A stretch of DNA of 49,490 nt. Source: Acidiferrobacteraceae bacterium. Its GTDB lineage: Bacteria; Pseudomonadota; Gammaproteobacteria; Arenicellales; UBA868. Positions 17,931 to 25,241 of the stretch are shown here, in pieces. Position 1 is the first letter of the stretch. Each line of letters opens with the position of its first letter. Both the position numbers and the translations under genes were made by a program. The notes under the pieces are model-generated. The model ran no database searches and was not told where the DNA came from. It worked only from the letters and a program-made list of their open reading frames with translations. Location of the stretch: the NCBI GenBank assembly GCA_002721105.1, contig PBJL01000011.1, positions 359 through 49,848 on the forward strand, given 5' to 3'.

Positions 17931-19743
17931 GATTCTCTTTAAGTGCTACGTTTTGCTGTTCTTTAACAAGAAGATAGTTGCCAACAGCCAAAACATCCAA
18001 CTCAGTCCCCATAAAGCACTTAAACGCATCAGTAGGAGTGCAAATAATTGGCTCGCCACGCACATTAAACGACGTATTCACAACAAGTGGGCAACCTGTT
18101 ATCTCTTTAAACTTCGAGATGACAGCATGGTAGCGTGGATTGGTATCTTTATGTACAGTTTGAATGCGTGCCGAGTAGTCAACATGGGTAACTGCCGGTA
18201 CTGATGAACGCGGTACATTTAGTTTTTCGATGCCAAACAACGCTTCTTCGTCAACCGTCATCGCTTGACGCTTGTCTCTTTTAACATCGGCAACAAAAAG
18301 CATGTAAGGGCTATCGGAATCATACTCAAACCAATCACTAACATCTTCACGCAAAACACTTGGCGCAAATGGTCGGAAGCTTTCTCTATATTTTACCTTT
18401 AAGTTGAGCTTCTTTTGCATAACTGGCGAGCGTGCATCTGCAATGATACTGCGTCCACCCAAAGCCCGGGGACCAAACTCCATACGTCCTTGCATCCAAC
18501 CCACAGCCTTTTCATCGGCTAATGCAATGGCTACTTTTTCAATTAGCTCATCTTCACCAAGCTTTGTGAAGCATGCTCCACAAGCTAAAAGTTCTGTTTC
18601 AATCTCATCATTAGTAAAATTAGGCCCTAAGTAAGCACCTTTCATTGCATCACGATTAGATGAAATGCGACGTTCTTTTTTATGATGCAAATGCCAGGCA
18701 GATAATGCGGCCCCTAAAGCACCTCCGGCATCACCAGCTGAAGGTTGAATCCAAATATTGTCAAAAATTTTCTCACGCAAAAGGATGCCGTTAACAACGC
18801 AGTTAAGAGCAACCCCACCAGCCAAACATAAATTCTTCTTACCAGTGTCTTTAGCAATGTTTTTCGCAATTTGCGTTACAACATCTTCTGTAACTTTTTG
18901 AATGGAAGCGGCTAAATCCATCTCACGCTGCGTTAATTCTGTTTCAGATGTGCGAGGAGGACCGCCAAACAATGCATCAAACTTTTTGTTTGTCATTGTT
19001 AGTCCGGTTGCGTAATCAAAGTAACTCATATCCAGTTGAAAACTACCATCGTCAGCAACTTTAATAAGATTGTCCTCAATTAACTCTTGGTACTTTGGAT
19101 AACCATAAGGGGCTAAACCCATCACCTTGTATTCGCCAGAATTAACCTTGAAACCAATATAATAAGTGAATGCAGAGTACAGCAACCCTAGCGAGTGTGG
19201 AAAATGAATCTCTTTGACTACTTTTAAATCACTGTTTTGCCCTACAGCCAGAGATGTTGTTGTCCACTCACCAACACCATCTAGTGTTAGTACAGCAGCA
19301 TCCAAAAACGGTGATGGATAAAACGCACTTGCAGCATGAGAGAGATGATGCTCTGAGAACAGTATCCGTTTGCTCCAGTCAACATCATCATCAAGAGTTT
19401 TTTTAAGTTCTTTCACCAGATCTGATTTTTGAAACAGTTTATCCTTAATCCATGCTGGCATTGCTTTCGAAAAACTCCGAAAACCTTTTGGAGCAAACGC
19501 CAGATAGGTTTCGAGTAAACGCTCAAACTTGACGAATGGTTTTTCATAAAAAACAACACTGCTAATACACTCGGATTTGATATTTGCCTCATTGAGACAG
19601 TACTTAATCGCATGCTGCGGGAATGCAGCATCATGTTTTTTACGGGTAAATCTTTCTTCTTGCGCAGCAGCAACAATCTCACCATTTTTTAGTAGGCAGG
19701 CGGCACTGTCATGGTAAAAGGCAGAAATTCCCAAAATGTACAT
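17905..19743 (-). CDS. carbamoyltransferase (NodU/CmcH family)
   Basis: A 612-residue protein of full family length, with an ASKHA-like N-terminal domain (starting YILGISAFYHDSAACLL, then AAQEERFTRKKHDAAFP) and a YrdC-like C-terminal domain (RMEFGPRALGGRSI, FRPFAPSVL). H132/H133/H136 in EHHLSHAASAF match the metal-binding histidines of NodU/TobZ proteins; GGVALNCVVNG and PSAGDAGGALG are the nucleotide-site loops. It transfers a carbamoyl group from carbamoyl phosphate via carbamoyl-AMP to a hydroxyl. Its partners SxtJ and DUF5989 upstream and SGNH downstream form a recurring module in bacteria, so the acceptor is probably a surface glycan or secondary metabolite rather than a Nod factor. Confidence 0.93.
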   Translation of the reverse strand: MYILGISAFYHDSAACLLKNGEIVAAAQEERFTRKKHDAAFPQHAIKYCLNEANIKSECISSVVFYEKPFVKFERLLETYLAFAPKGFRSFSKAMPAWIKDKLFQKSDLVKELKKTLDDDVDWSKRILFSEHHLSHAASAFYPSPFLDAAVLTLDGVGEWTTTSLAVGQNSDLKVVKEIHFPHSLGLLYSAFTYYIGFKVNSGEYKVMGLAPYGYPKYQELIEDNLIKVADDGSFQLDMSYFDYATGLTMTNKKFDALFGGPPRTSETELTQREMDLAASIQKVTEDVVTQIAKNIAKDTGKKNLCLAGGVALNCVVNGILLREKIFDNIWIQPSAGDAGGALGAALSAWHLHHKKERRISSNRDAMKGAYLGPNFTNDEIETELLACGACFTKLGEDELIEKVAIALADEKAVGWMQGRMEFGPRALGGRSIIADARSPVMQKKLNLKVKYRESFRPFAPSVLREDVSDWFEYDSDSPYMLFVADVKRDKRQAMTVDEEALFGIEKLNVPRSSVPAVTHVDYSARIQTVHKDTNPRYHAVISKFKEITGCPLVVNTSFNVRGEPIICTPTDAFKCFMGTELDVLAVGNYLLVKEQQNVALKENHVGRYELD

Positions 19744-19758
19744 TTGAGATAGTCTCCC

Positions 19759-19908
19759 TTAGAACAGCGTATAAATAAAAGGCGCTATGATAGAACCTTG
19801 AGCAAGCATCAACAGACCGCCGAGAATCAACATAACCATGATAATAGGGGCCAACCAAAGTTTTTTACGCACGCGCAGAAATCTCCACAACTCTTTTAAA
19901 AATTCCAT
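19759..19908 (-). CDS. DUF5989 family small membrane protein
   Basis: A 49-residue protein missed by length-filtered gene calls. It begins MEFLKELWRFLRVRKKLWL, followed by one hydrophobic helix (PIIMVMLILGGLLMLAQG) and a short C-terminal tail ending YTLF. The amphipathic basic start plus a single helix is the DUF5989 plan, a tiny protein that accompanies SxtJ and carbamoyltransferase genes. It lies between them here, 15 bases before the carbamoyltransferase and 14 after SxtJ. Its role is unknown; a membrane platform for the carbamoyltransferase is a guess. Confidence 0.85.
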   Translation of the reverse strand: MEFLKELWRFLRVRKKLWLAPIIMVMLILGGLLMLAQGSIIAPFIYTLF

Positions 19909-19922
19909 TGTTTAACTCTATA

Positions 19923-20321
19923 TTAGAATTGGTTTTTGAACGTACCGGTCTTAGAATCTTCAGCGCGGTGCTTCCAATGAGAGTTCCGATTTGCAAGTTT
20001 TAATCTTAACTCATCTCTCCCACACACACGCATTACTATACTAATTGGCGCAAATAATCCAAAAAAAATAATGCCCAGCACGATGGGGCTAATTATCATA
20101 CCCAGAAAAAAACCAAAGCCCATCCACAGCTTGTTTAGGGGCAAAAGCACATCAGACTTGACAAGAGTTACGATAAGGAATAACCCTGCTAACCCAAAAA
20201 AAACATAAGATGTCGTGGTATCGCTCTTATTAAAGAAATACACTCCTACGACACCAAAGACAACGACAAAAAAGAAACCGAATTTTCGGTTAGAGGGAAG
20301 TTGTACTTCTGAAAAATTCAT
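19923..20321 (-). CDS. SxtJ family membrane protein
   Basis: A 132-residue protein with three to four hydrophobic segments (about 14-30, 38-52, 66-95) and a basic C-terminal tail. The pattern SNRKFGFFFVVVF at the start and LNKLWMGFGFFLGMIISPIVLGIIFF in the middle is that of the SxtJ family, named from the saxitoxin cluster but widespread next to carbamoyltransferases. Function unknown. It is the first gene of the four-gene module and lies about 90-160 bases downstream of repeat copy B, so its promoter is in or beyond that repeat. Confidence 0.85.
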   Translation of the reverse strand: MNFSEVQLPSNRKFGFFFVVVFGVVGVYFFNKSDTTTSYVFFGLAGLFLIVTLVKSDVLLPLNKLWMGFGFFLGMIISPIVLGIIFFGLFAPISIVMRVCGRDELRLKLANRNSHWKHRAEDSKTGTFKNQF

Positions 20322-20406
20322 TTCTTTTTTCTACCATTAGTTTTTTTCGACAGGGTCATATCTGTAGTTGGTAAAGTGCCTTAATACGTATTCCAGATTA
20401 TTGGAA

Positions 20407-20694
20407 TCTGATACCTTCATTGGACAACGTGTGTGTCATTGGGTAATCACTATTTTTTGAAACGTTGTAAGTCCTTGTTTTTATGGTGGGCCGTGTAGGG
20501 ACCGAACCTACGACCCGCTGATTAAGAGTCAGTAATCCTTTTGGCCAGTTTTTGTTGCAATTACAATGATTCCAAAGAATCAATCTCCCATATAACTTCT
20601 AGTTTACAGCTTGTTTTACGGCTTGTTTAGGGGTTTTGGATACTTTTTTGGGAGAACTTTAGAAGTGTTACTGCGGTAGAACTTCTTGGTAGTG
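20407..20694 (-). repeat. tRNA-linked repeat, copy B (tRNA-Lys-CUU 3' part)
   Basis: This is the best-preserved copy. In the minus sense the tRNA part ends at CCA 20484-20486 with discriminator A, 3' acceptor strand ACGGCCC, T-arm GTAGGTTCGGTCCCTAC and anticodon arm ACTGACTCTTAATCAGC, i.e. loop CTCTTAA with a Lys CUU anticodon. The matching 5' acceptor GGGCCGT is absent at the expected place (about 20553-20559), so this is a 3' part, not a gene. Flank 20407-20480 is shared with copy D (ATACCTTCATTGG, GTAAGTCCTTG). Relative to copy A the body lacks exactly one AACTTTAGAGGAAC unit. Confidence 0.88.
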
Positions 20695-20820
20695 GATAAT
20701 TATCGATGTTACGAAAGACTAAACGATCGTGTGGCTAGTGCGCCTCTAAAGGGTATCGCCGAAAAGGTTAGTCGCTATATGTTGGCGCAGCTTAGTTTGG
20801 ACGTAAGTAGACGTGATTAA
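20695..20820 (+). pseudogene. possible coding remnant of unknown family
   Basis: Immediately after repeat B the plus strand stays open for 41 codons without a start. It reads DNYRCYERLNDRVASAPLKG then a Glu/Lys/Arg-rich helix ending LDVSRRD and TAA at 20818-20820. The composition is protein-like and the repeat appears to truncate its 5' end, so it may be the tail of a gene destroyed by insertion of the repeat. I do not recognise the family; chance is possible. The remaining bases up to 20886 hold nothing I recognise. Confidence 0.22.
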
Positions 20821-20886
20821 ACCTTGTCAAATACACCGTTTCTCGGTCGGATTATATAGATTTGATTCATTATTTGACCATGTTAA

Positions 20887-21888
20887 TCAACCAGTAATAG
20901 CCCGACCGTCGTGATCCACTCCTTCAATAATGCCATCGGGTTTAAACACATGCAGTCGAAGCGTCGAAGCAATCTTGTCTCCCGGCGATAATATCAATAA
21001 TGGTCCTCCCCTATCTTTTATGTCGGCGAGGCCTGTCCCCGGCCACGAAGTGCTCGGTTCAATGCCTAACAGCCGTGCGTTTCCGAACCATGGCGGGTCA
21101 TATGTTCCCTCTAGCTCATACCAAAGCCAAGCACACGGAAAGATGGATAGATCCCAAGACAGCGCGACGCCAACTGTATAATCCGAACGCCGAACCGACA
21201 CCCACGGTTCTTTAAAATCAAGCAAATAGGTCATCGAGGCAATTGGTTGCTCAGGAACACTCATATCGAATAAGCCATTCTTTCCTGGCAACAGCGGCCA
21301 AGAACCGGTCGCCCCTCGCTCGAGAGGATTCAAAGGTGACTCAAATTGGTCGTCAGCAACCACTGTTTTTGCGCCGGTCTCAATAACAAAACCGCCACCT
21401 AAAAGATCTCCCCCAAAGGTAGGATGATGAGTCCACATCACCTCAATTGGAGATTTACCTACCATAGCTATTGCTTCCTTTATAATCAAAACGTCACCAG
21501 AAATCTGCAACTCCCGATCCATGACAACGGGGACCGTAAAGAATTGTCTTCTCAGTCGGATCGACCTTCCTTGAATATCGAAGGCCCATGGACTCACCGA
21601 TGCTTCGCCGTGATACCCATGCAAAACTCCATTAAATTCGCAGGTATCGCCACCATTTGGAAATAACAATGGCCACCCACCGCGATACCGTGTAAGCCAA
21701 GTCATTTCGTCGGCAGCGCGAGCTGCTATCGGGGACAGAATGGGATCCCATGGCGTAGATCCTAGAATCCCCTGTTTTAAATCTTTGTGCCAGATGTCGA
21801 CAATCGTTCCACCTATGTTCGGATTGACAGTAATCCGCAAACTATCTACATCCAAGACAAGCTCATTGTAGTCGGCTGGACTTTTCAC
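20887..21888 (-). CDS. aldose 1-epimerase-like protein
   Basis: A 333-residue beta-sandwich protein of the galactose-mutarotase superfamily. It has an ITVNPNIGGTIVDIWHKD opening strand, GGWPLLFPNGGD with the substrate-loop Asn, GVLHGYHGEAS (a conserved His-Gly pair before the Glu), WTHHPTFGGD (catalytic-His region) and LLGIEPSTSWPGTG (catalytic Glu region). Such proteins interconvert sugar anomers; this subgroup is distant from GalM and may act on other sugars. The start is GTG. It is alone between repeat copies B and C and might serve the sugar catabolic block on the right. Confidence 0.8.
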   Translation of the reverse strand: MKSPADYNELVLDVDSLRITVNPNIGGTIVDIWHKDLKQGILGSTPWDPILSPIAARAADEMTWLTRYRGGWPLLFPNGGDTCEFNGVLHGYHGEASVSPWAFDIQGRSIRLRRQFFTVPVVMDRELQISGDVLIIKEAIAMVGKSPIEVMWTHHPTFGGDLLGGGFVIETGAKTVVADDQFESPLNPLERGATGSWPLLPGKNGLFDMSVPEQPIASMTYLLDFKEPWVSVRRSDYTVGVALSWDLSIFPCAWLWYELEGTYDPPWFGNARLLGIEPSTSWPGTGLADIKDRGGPLLILSPGDKIASTLRLHVFKPDGIIEGVDHDGRAITG

Positions 21889-21992
21889 GTAACAATCCGA
21901 TAACCAAGATAGACCGCTATATCAGCCATCCAAGCCTGAAACCGCAAACAATGTATATAAAACAATCCAGATGGTTTGAGGCACAACTTTTT

Positions 21993-22275
21993 TAAAGTCC
22001 TTTGAGTAATTGTTTCTATGGTAGGTCGTGCAGGAATCGAACCTACGACCACCTGATTAAAAGACAGATGCTTTTACCACCAGTTTTTGTTGCAACTACA
22101 ATGATTCTTACAATCTCATCACCCAATCAATTACTAATTTTACACCTATTATTTGTTGTTATTGCTAGTTTCTTTATTTTATTTGGGCAATCTTAGAGGA
22201 ACAACTTTAGAGGTATTACTGCGATAGAACTTCTTGGTAGTGGCTTATGAAGCATGATCCAATCTTTCTGAGGCT
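21993..22275 (-). repeat. tRNA-linked repeat, copy C (tRNA-Lys-UUU)
   Basis: In the minus sense the tRNA part ends with CCA at 22019-22021. Its T-arm is GTAGGTTCGATTCCTGC and its anticodon loop is CTTTTAA (22057-22063), hence Lys UUU. More of the tRNA is visible than in A and B: TGGTAAAAGCATCTG resembles the 3' side of a D-arm, but the 5' acceptor strand is lost. The body matches A to about 22267, including GTAGTGGCTTATGAAGCA and CCAATCTTTC, and has both AACTTTAGA-like units. It lies about 100 bases upstream of the epimerase gene. Confidence 0.85.
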
Positions 22276-22331
22276 GTCCGTAGAGCATTCTCTGATCCAA
22301 AAAAATAACTGTTAAAGCATGCCTAAGCTTT

Positions 22332-23132
22332 TTACAGTCGAGATTGTTGAACTTTGATCTGACTACTCCTTTCTGTTAGGTTGGCAATCCTCTCTGTGGC
22401 GTCCGATGGGATTTGGTCAGGGGGCAGAGGATCAGGCTCGAAGTGACCGTAACTGTCGATCCCCCTTATCAATAGTGCCGAATCAGATTGAGCGTTCTGC
22501 TGAGACATACTGGGTTTAATATACTGAATGTTTACGCCAATGCGCCGGTCGCAACTGTTGTTGGGTGTAGACGAATGTATGGTCCAACCATGGTGCAGAG
22601 AGGCCTCACCGGGGTTCAGTGGGCACAGTACGGCTTTATCTTCAGGGATGTTTTTAATCGTCTGACCCAAAAGGAGCACATTATCAGGGTCATCTGTTTG
22701 TGATTGCTCTCTCATGCCTTGTGTGTGGCTCCCCGCAAGCATTCGCATGCAGCCGCTTTCACCAGTTGCTGGCGAGAGGGCCAGCCAAGCAGACACTTGA
22801 TCGTCACTATCGAAGCCCCAATAGGTCAGATCTTGATGCCAGCTCACAAAGTGTGGGGTACCAGGTTCCTTGATAATGTAAGTCACGTTGTATAGCAGAA
22901 TGTCAGGGCCAAGGATGGTCTCGACTATGTTGATCAGTCGGGGATGTATCGCGAGCGTGTATGGCGACCTAAGGACAGTGTGAATCTTATTCAGATAATG
23001 CAAGGGGCCTAGTTGCGTCTCAGCTTGCTCTAGCGCTGTTCTGTGGATAACTGCCTCTTCGGTTGAGAGCACCTTCATGCCGGTGATAAATCCATTCCGG
23101 GCGTAATTTTGTGCGAGCTGAGGGGTATCCAC
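22332..23132 (-). CDS. phytanoyl-CoA dioxygenase (PhyH) family protein
   Basis: A 266-residue Fe(II)/2-oxoglutarate-dependent oxygenase. The iron ligands are H99 and D101 in SWHQDLTYWG and H186 in GWTIHSSTPN; R196 or R197 would bind 2-oxoglutarate. It is the usual length for bacterial PhyH proteins, which hydroxylate diverse small molecules. It starts at GTG 23132 and lies alone between repeat copies C and D. A second PhyH gene (33416-34216) is in the catabolic block, with clearly divergent sequence. Confidence 0.88.
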   Translation of the reverse strand: MDTPQLAQNYARNGFITGMKVLSTEEAVIHRTALEQAETQLGPLHYLNKIHTVLRSPYTLAIHPRLINIVETILGPDILLYNVTYIIKEPGTPHFVSWHQDLTYWGFDSDDQVSAWLALSPATGESGCMRMLAGSHTQGMREQSQTDDPDNVLLLGQTIKNIPEDKAVLCPLNPGEASLHHGWTIHSSTPNNSCDRRIGVNIQYIKPSMSQQNAQSDSALLIRGIDSYGHFEPDPLPPDQIPSDATERIANLTERSSQIKVQQSRL

Positions 23133-23177
23133 GCGATATATTTTCGTTTGCTAACGACACGAAGCTTTAACAACTGA

Positions 23178-23412
23178 CTCTGGTACCTTCATTGGGAAAA
23201 TGCTTATTTTTTTCGCCGTAAGTCCTTGGTAAATTGGCGCGCCCGGAGAGACTCGAACTCCCGACCACCTGATTCGAAGCTAGGTAGTCGTTCTCCTAAT
23301 TCTTGGCGCGCTTACTACGTTTCTTAGAAACTTGCTACACAAAATATTACTAATTTTACACCTATTATTCGGTGTAATTGCTAGTTTCTTGAGTTTATTT
23401 TTGATCCATCTT
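23178..23412 (-). repeat. tRNA-linked repeat, copy D
   Basis: This repeat contains the tRNA-Arg-like sequence described separately plus a body shared with copy C: ATTACTAATTTTACACCTATTATT and GTAATTGCTAGTTTCTT, in blocks between about 23345 and 23400. The left flank (TGGTACCTTCATTGGGAAAA, GTAAGTCCTTGG) is shared with copy B, although the tRNA is a different one. So conservation extends to both sides of the tRNA part. It lies 46 bases upstream of the PhyH gene. From 23413 to 23641 I see only a 50-codon unassigned minus-strand frame. Confidence 0.75.
23235..23312 (-). pseudogene. tRNA-Arg(UCG) pseudogene
   Basis: The 3' half is a convincing arginine tRNA: anticodon loop CTTCGAA (UCG), T-arm GGGAGTTCGAGTCTCTC, 3' acceptor CGGGCGC, discriminator G and CCA at 23235-23237. 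The 5' half is degenerate. The acceptor GCGCGCC mispairs at two positions, no D-stem can be drawn, and the anticodon stem has one mismatch. The sequence is bounded by direct repeats TTGGCGCGC (23234-23242 and 23303-23311). Probably not a working tRNA. Confidence 0.75.
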
Positions 23413-23641
23413 CACATCGCAGAAGCCTACATTAGTCGTAGCACATGTGTGACCAAGCACAGCTTTCCCTGTCTTCGGTGCGGTTTCTCCGGGCAAGAAT
23501 CGCTGAAACGTTAGAAAAACGTTACTATTGAGGGTGACAACGGTCATGCATGGGCGAGGTTGTACGACAATTTTCGATCGCTAAGAGCATTAAAACTTAA
23601 CCAATACAGGCATGTGATCCCCAAAAAAGGTATTGCACAGA

Positions 23642-25168
23642 ATGACGACACCCAACAACAAAACTATCCGGCTCGGATCCAACGATAACGTCGTAGTTGC
23701 ACGGATTGACTTAACCGCCGGAATGGATATTCCACAGGAAGGCATCACCACTACGGATAACGTCGAGCCCGGCCACAAGATTGCGACGGAAACAATCAAG
23801 AAAGGTACTGCGGTTCGAAAATACGACCAAATCATCGGGGTGGCCGACGCCGACATCAACGCTGGACAGCATGTTCACGACCACAACCTACGCATGAATG
23901 ACTTCAACCGTGATTATCAGTTCTCGTCCAGAGTTGTTCCTCCCAACCTGATCGCGCTTCAGGATAGAGTCTCCTTTGAAGGCATAGTCCGCCCCAATGA
24001 GCGAGTCGGAACCCGAAACTATATCGGAGTATTAACGAGTGTGAACTGTTCAGCGAGTGTCGCACGACAAGTTGCTGCTGCGTTTCAAGATGACGTACTC
24101 TCCGAGTTTGCCAATGTGGACGGTGTGGTTGCGCTCACCCATGATCATGGCTGCGGGGGCTGCGCCGGCATTGGCCTGAATTACATCCAAAAGACGATTT
24201 CTGGCTACGCCCGACATCCGAATTTTTACGCCGTGGTCATCATTGGTTTGGGTTGCGAATCCAATCAAATTGGGGCGATGATGGACGCGGAAAAACTCAA
24301 CCCAAGCAGCACCCTTCATGCTTTTACCATACAAGACTGCGGAGGAAGTAGCGCCGCCGCCAAACGCGGCGTGGGGCTCGTCCGCGAACTCCTGCCTGAC
24401 GCAAATCGCTGCGAGCGCGTAACCCGACCGACCAGTGATTTGACCCTAGCACTACAATGTGGCGGTTCAGACGGCTATTCGGGGATATCGGCAAACCCTG
24501 CCCTTGGGGTTGCTGCCGACCTGCTGGTCCGAAATGGCGGAACGGCTTGCCTCGGTGAAACGCCGGAAATCTATGGCGCGGAACATCTTCTTACCGGGCG
24601 AGCGATCGATCCAACCGTGGGCCAAAAATTGATCGACCGTATTCAGTGGTGGGAGGATTACACAAGCGCTAATCATGCGGAAATGAACAACAACCCAACC
24701 CATGGAAACAAAGTTGGTGGGCTGACTACAATACTGGAGAAGTCTCTCGGTGCGGTCGCAAAAAGTGGCTCAACAAACCTGGTTGATGTCTATGGCTATG
24801 CCGAAACTATTGATAAAAAGGGCTTTGTTTTTATGGACACGCCGGGGTACGATCCCGCCTCAATTACGGGTATGGTCGCTGGCGGCGCGAACATCACATG
24901 CTTTACAACAGGGCGTGGCTCAGTCTTTGGAGGCAAACCAGTTCCGAGTCTTAAGCTCGCGACTAATACACCCATGTATCTTAGAATGAAAGATGATATG
25001 GACATCAATTGCGGTGACATTGTTGACGGCACAACAACGGTAGAAAAAAAAGGTCAAGAAATTTTTGAGCACATAATTAACTGCGCTTCGGGAAGAAAAT
25101 CTAAGTCCGAACTTTTAGGGATGGGAAACGAGGAATTTGTACCCTGGACCGTGGGGGCGATCCTATAA
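23642..25168 (+). CDS. UxaA/GarD family sugar-acid dehydratase
   Basis: A 508-residue protein of full altronate/galactarate dehydratase length. The N-terminal SAF domain (NDNVVVARIDLTAGMD ... AGQHVHDHNLR) is followed by the large metal-dependent domain. That domain has THDHGCGGCAGIGL, VVIIGLGCESNQIG, LALQCGGSDGYSGISANPALG, GNKVGGLTTILEKSLGAVAKSG and TTGRGSVFGG. Family members dehydrate D-altronate, D-galactarate or similar hexonates/hexarates to 2-keto-3-deoxy acids with Fe2+. I cannot decide between UxaA and GarD chemistry. A TTG at 23633 is in frame, but ATG 23642 is the better start. It is the first gene of the GC-richer catabolic block and converges on an SDR gene. Confidence 0.87.
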   Translation: MTTPNNKTIRLGSNDNVVVARIDLTAGMDIPQEGITTTDNVEPGHKIATETIKKGTAVRKYDQIIGVADADINAGQHVHDHNLRMNDFNRDYQFSSRVVPPNLIALQDRVSFEGIVRPNERVGTRNYIGVLTSVNCSASVARQVAAAFQDDVLSEFANVDGVVALTHDHGCGGCAGIGLNYIQKTISGYARHPNFYAVVIIGLGCESNQIGAMMDAEKLNPSSTLHAFTIQDCGGSSAAAKRGVGLVRELLPDANRCERVTRPTSDLTLALQCGGSDGYSGISANPALGVAADLLVRNGGTACLGETPEIYGAEHLLTGRAIDPTVGQKLIDRIQWWEDYTSANHAEMNNNPTHGNKVGGLTTILEKSLGAVAKSGSTNLVDVYGYAETIDKKGFVFMDTPGYDPASITGMVAGGANITCFTTGRGSVFGGKPVPSLKLATNTPMYLRMKDDMDINCGDIVDGTTTVEKKGQEIFEHIINCASGRKSKSELLGMGNEEFVPWTVGAIL

Positions 25169-25210
25169 GCATTCCCCACAACCTCTAAAATCTGTCGATA
25201 GGTTCTCGCA

Positions 25211-25241
25211 GTTTTAACGATAGTTAAAACGTTATCGTTAA
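25211..25241. terminator. overlapping inverted repeats between convergent genes
   Basis: GTTTTAAC-GATA-GTTAAAAC (25211-25230) is a perfect 8-bp hairpin. AACGATA near 25216 can instead pair with TATCGTT at 25233-25239, giving a second, mutually exclusive hairpin. It overlaps the SDR stop codon and lies 43 bases after the dehydratase stop. A bidirectional terminator is plausible, but neither side has a clear T-run. Confidence 0.35.

Noticed and set aside
20484..20560. Repeat B as a functional tRNA-Lys(CUU) gene
   Set aside because: The 3' half is perfect but the 5' acceptor and D-arm needed for pairing are absent, so a cloverleaf cannot be drawn.
16490..23412. Repeats A-D as insertion sequences, integron attC sites or a CRISPR array
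   Set aside because: There is no transposase, terminal inverted repeat, regular spacing, attC-type core or short spacer pattern. The tRNA ends explain the structure better.
23395..23547. A 50-codon minus-strand frame starting MTVVTLNSN in the spacer before the UxaA-type gene
   Set aside because: It is short, partly overlaps the repeat D body, has no clear ribosome-binding site and no recognisable family.
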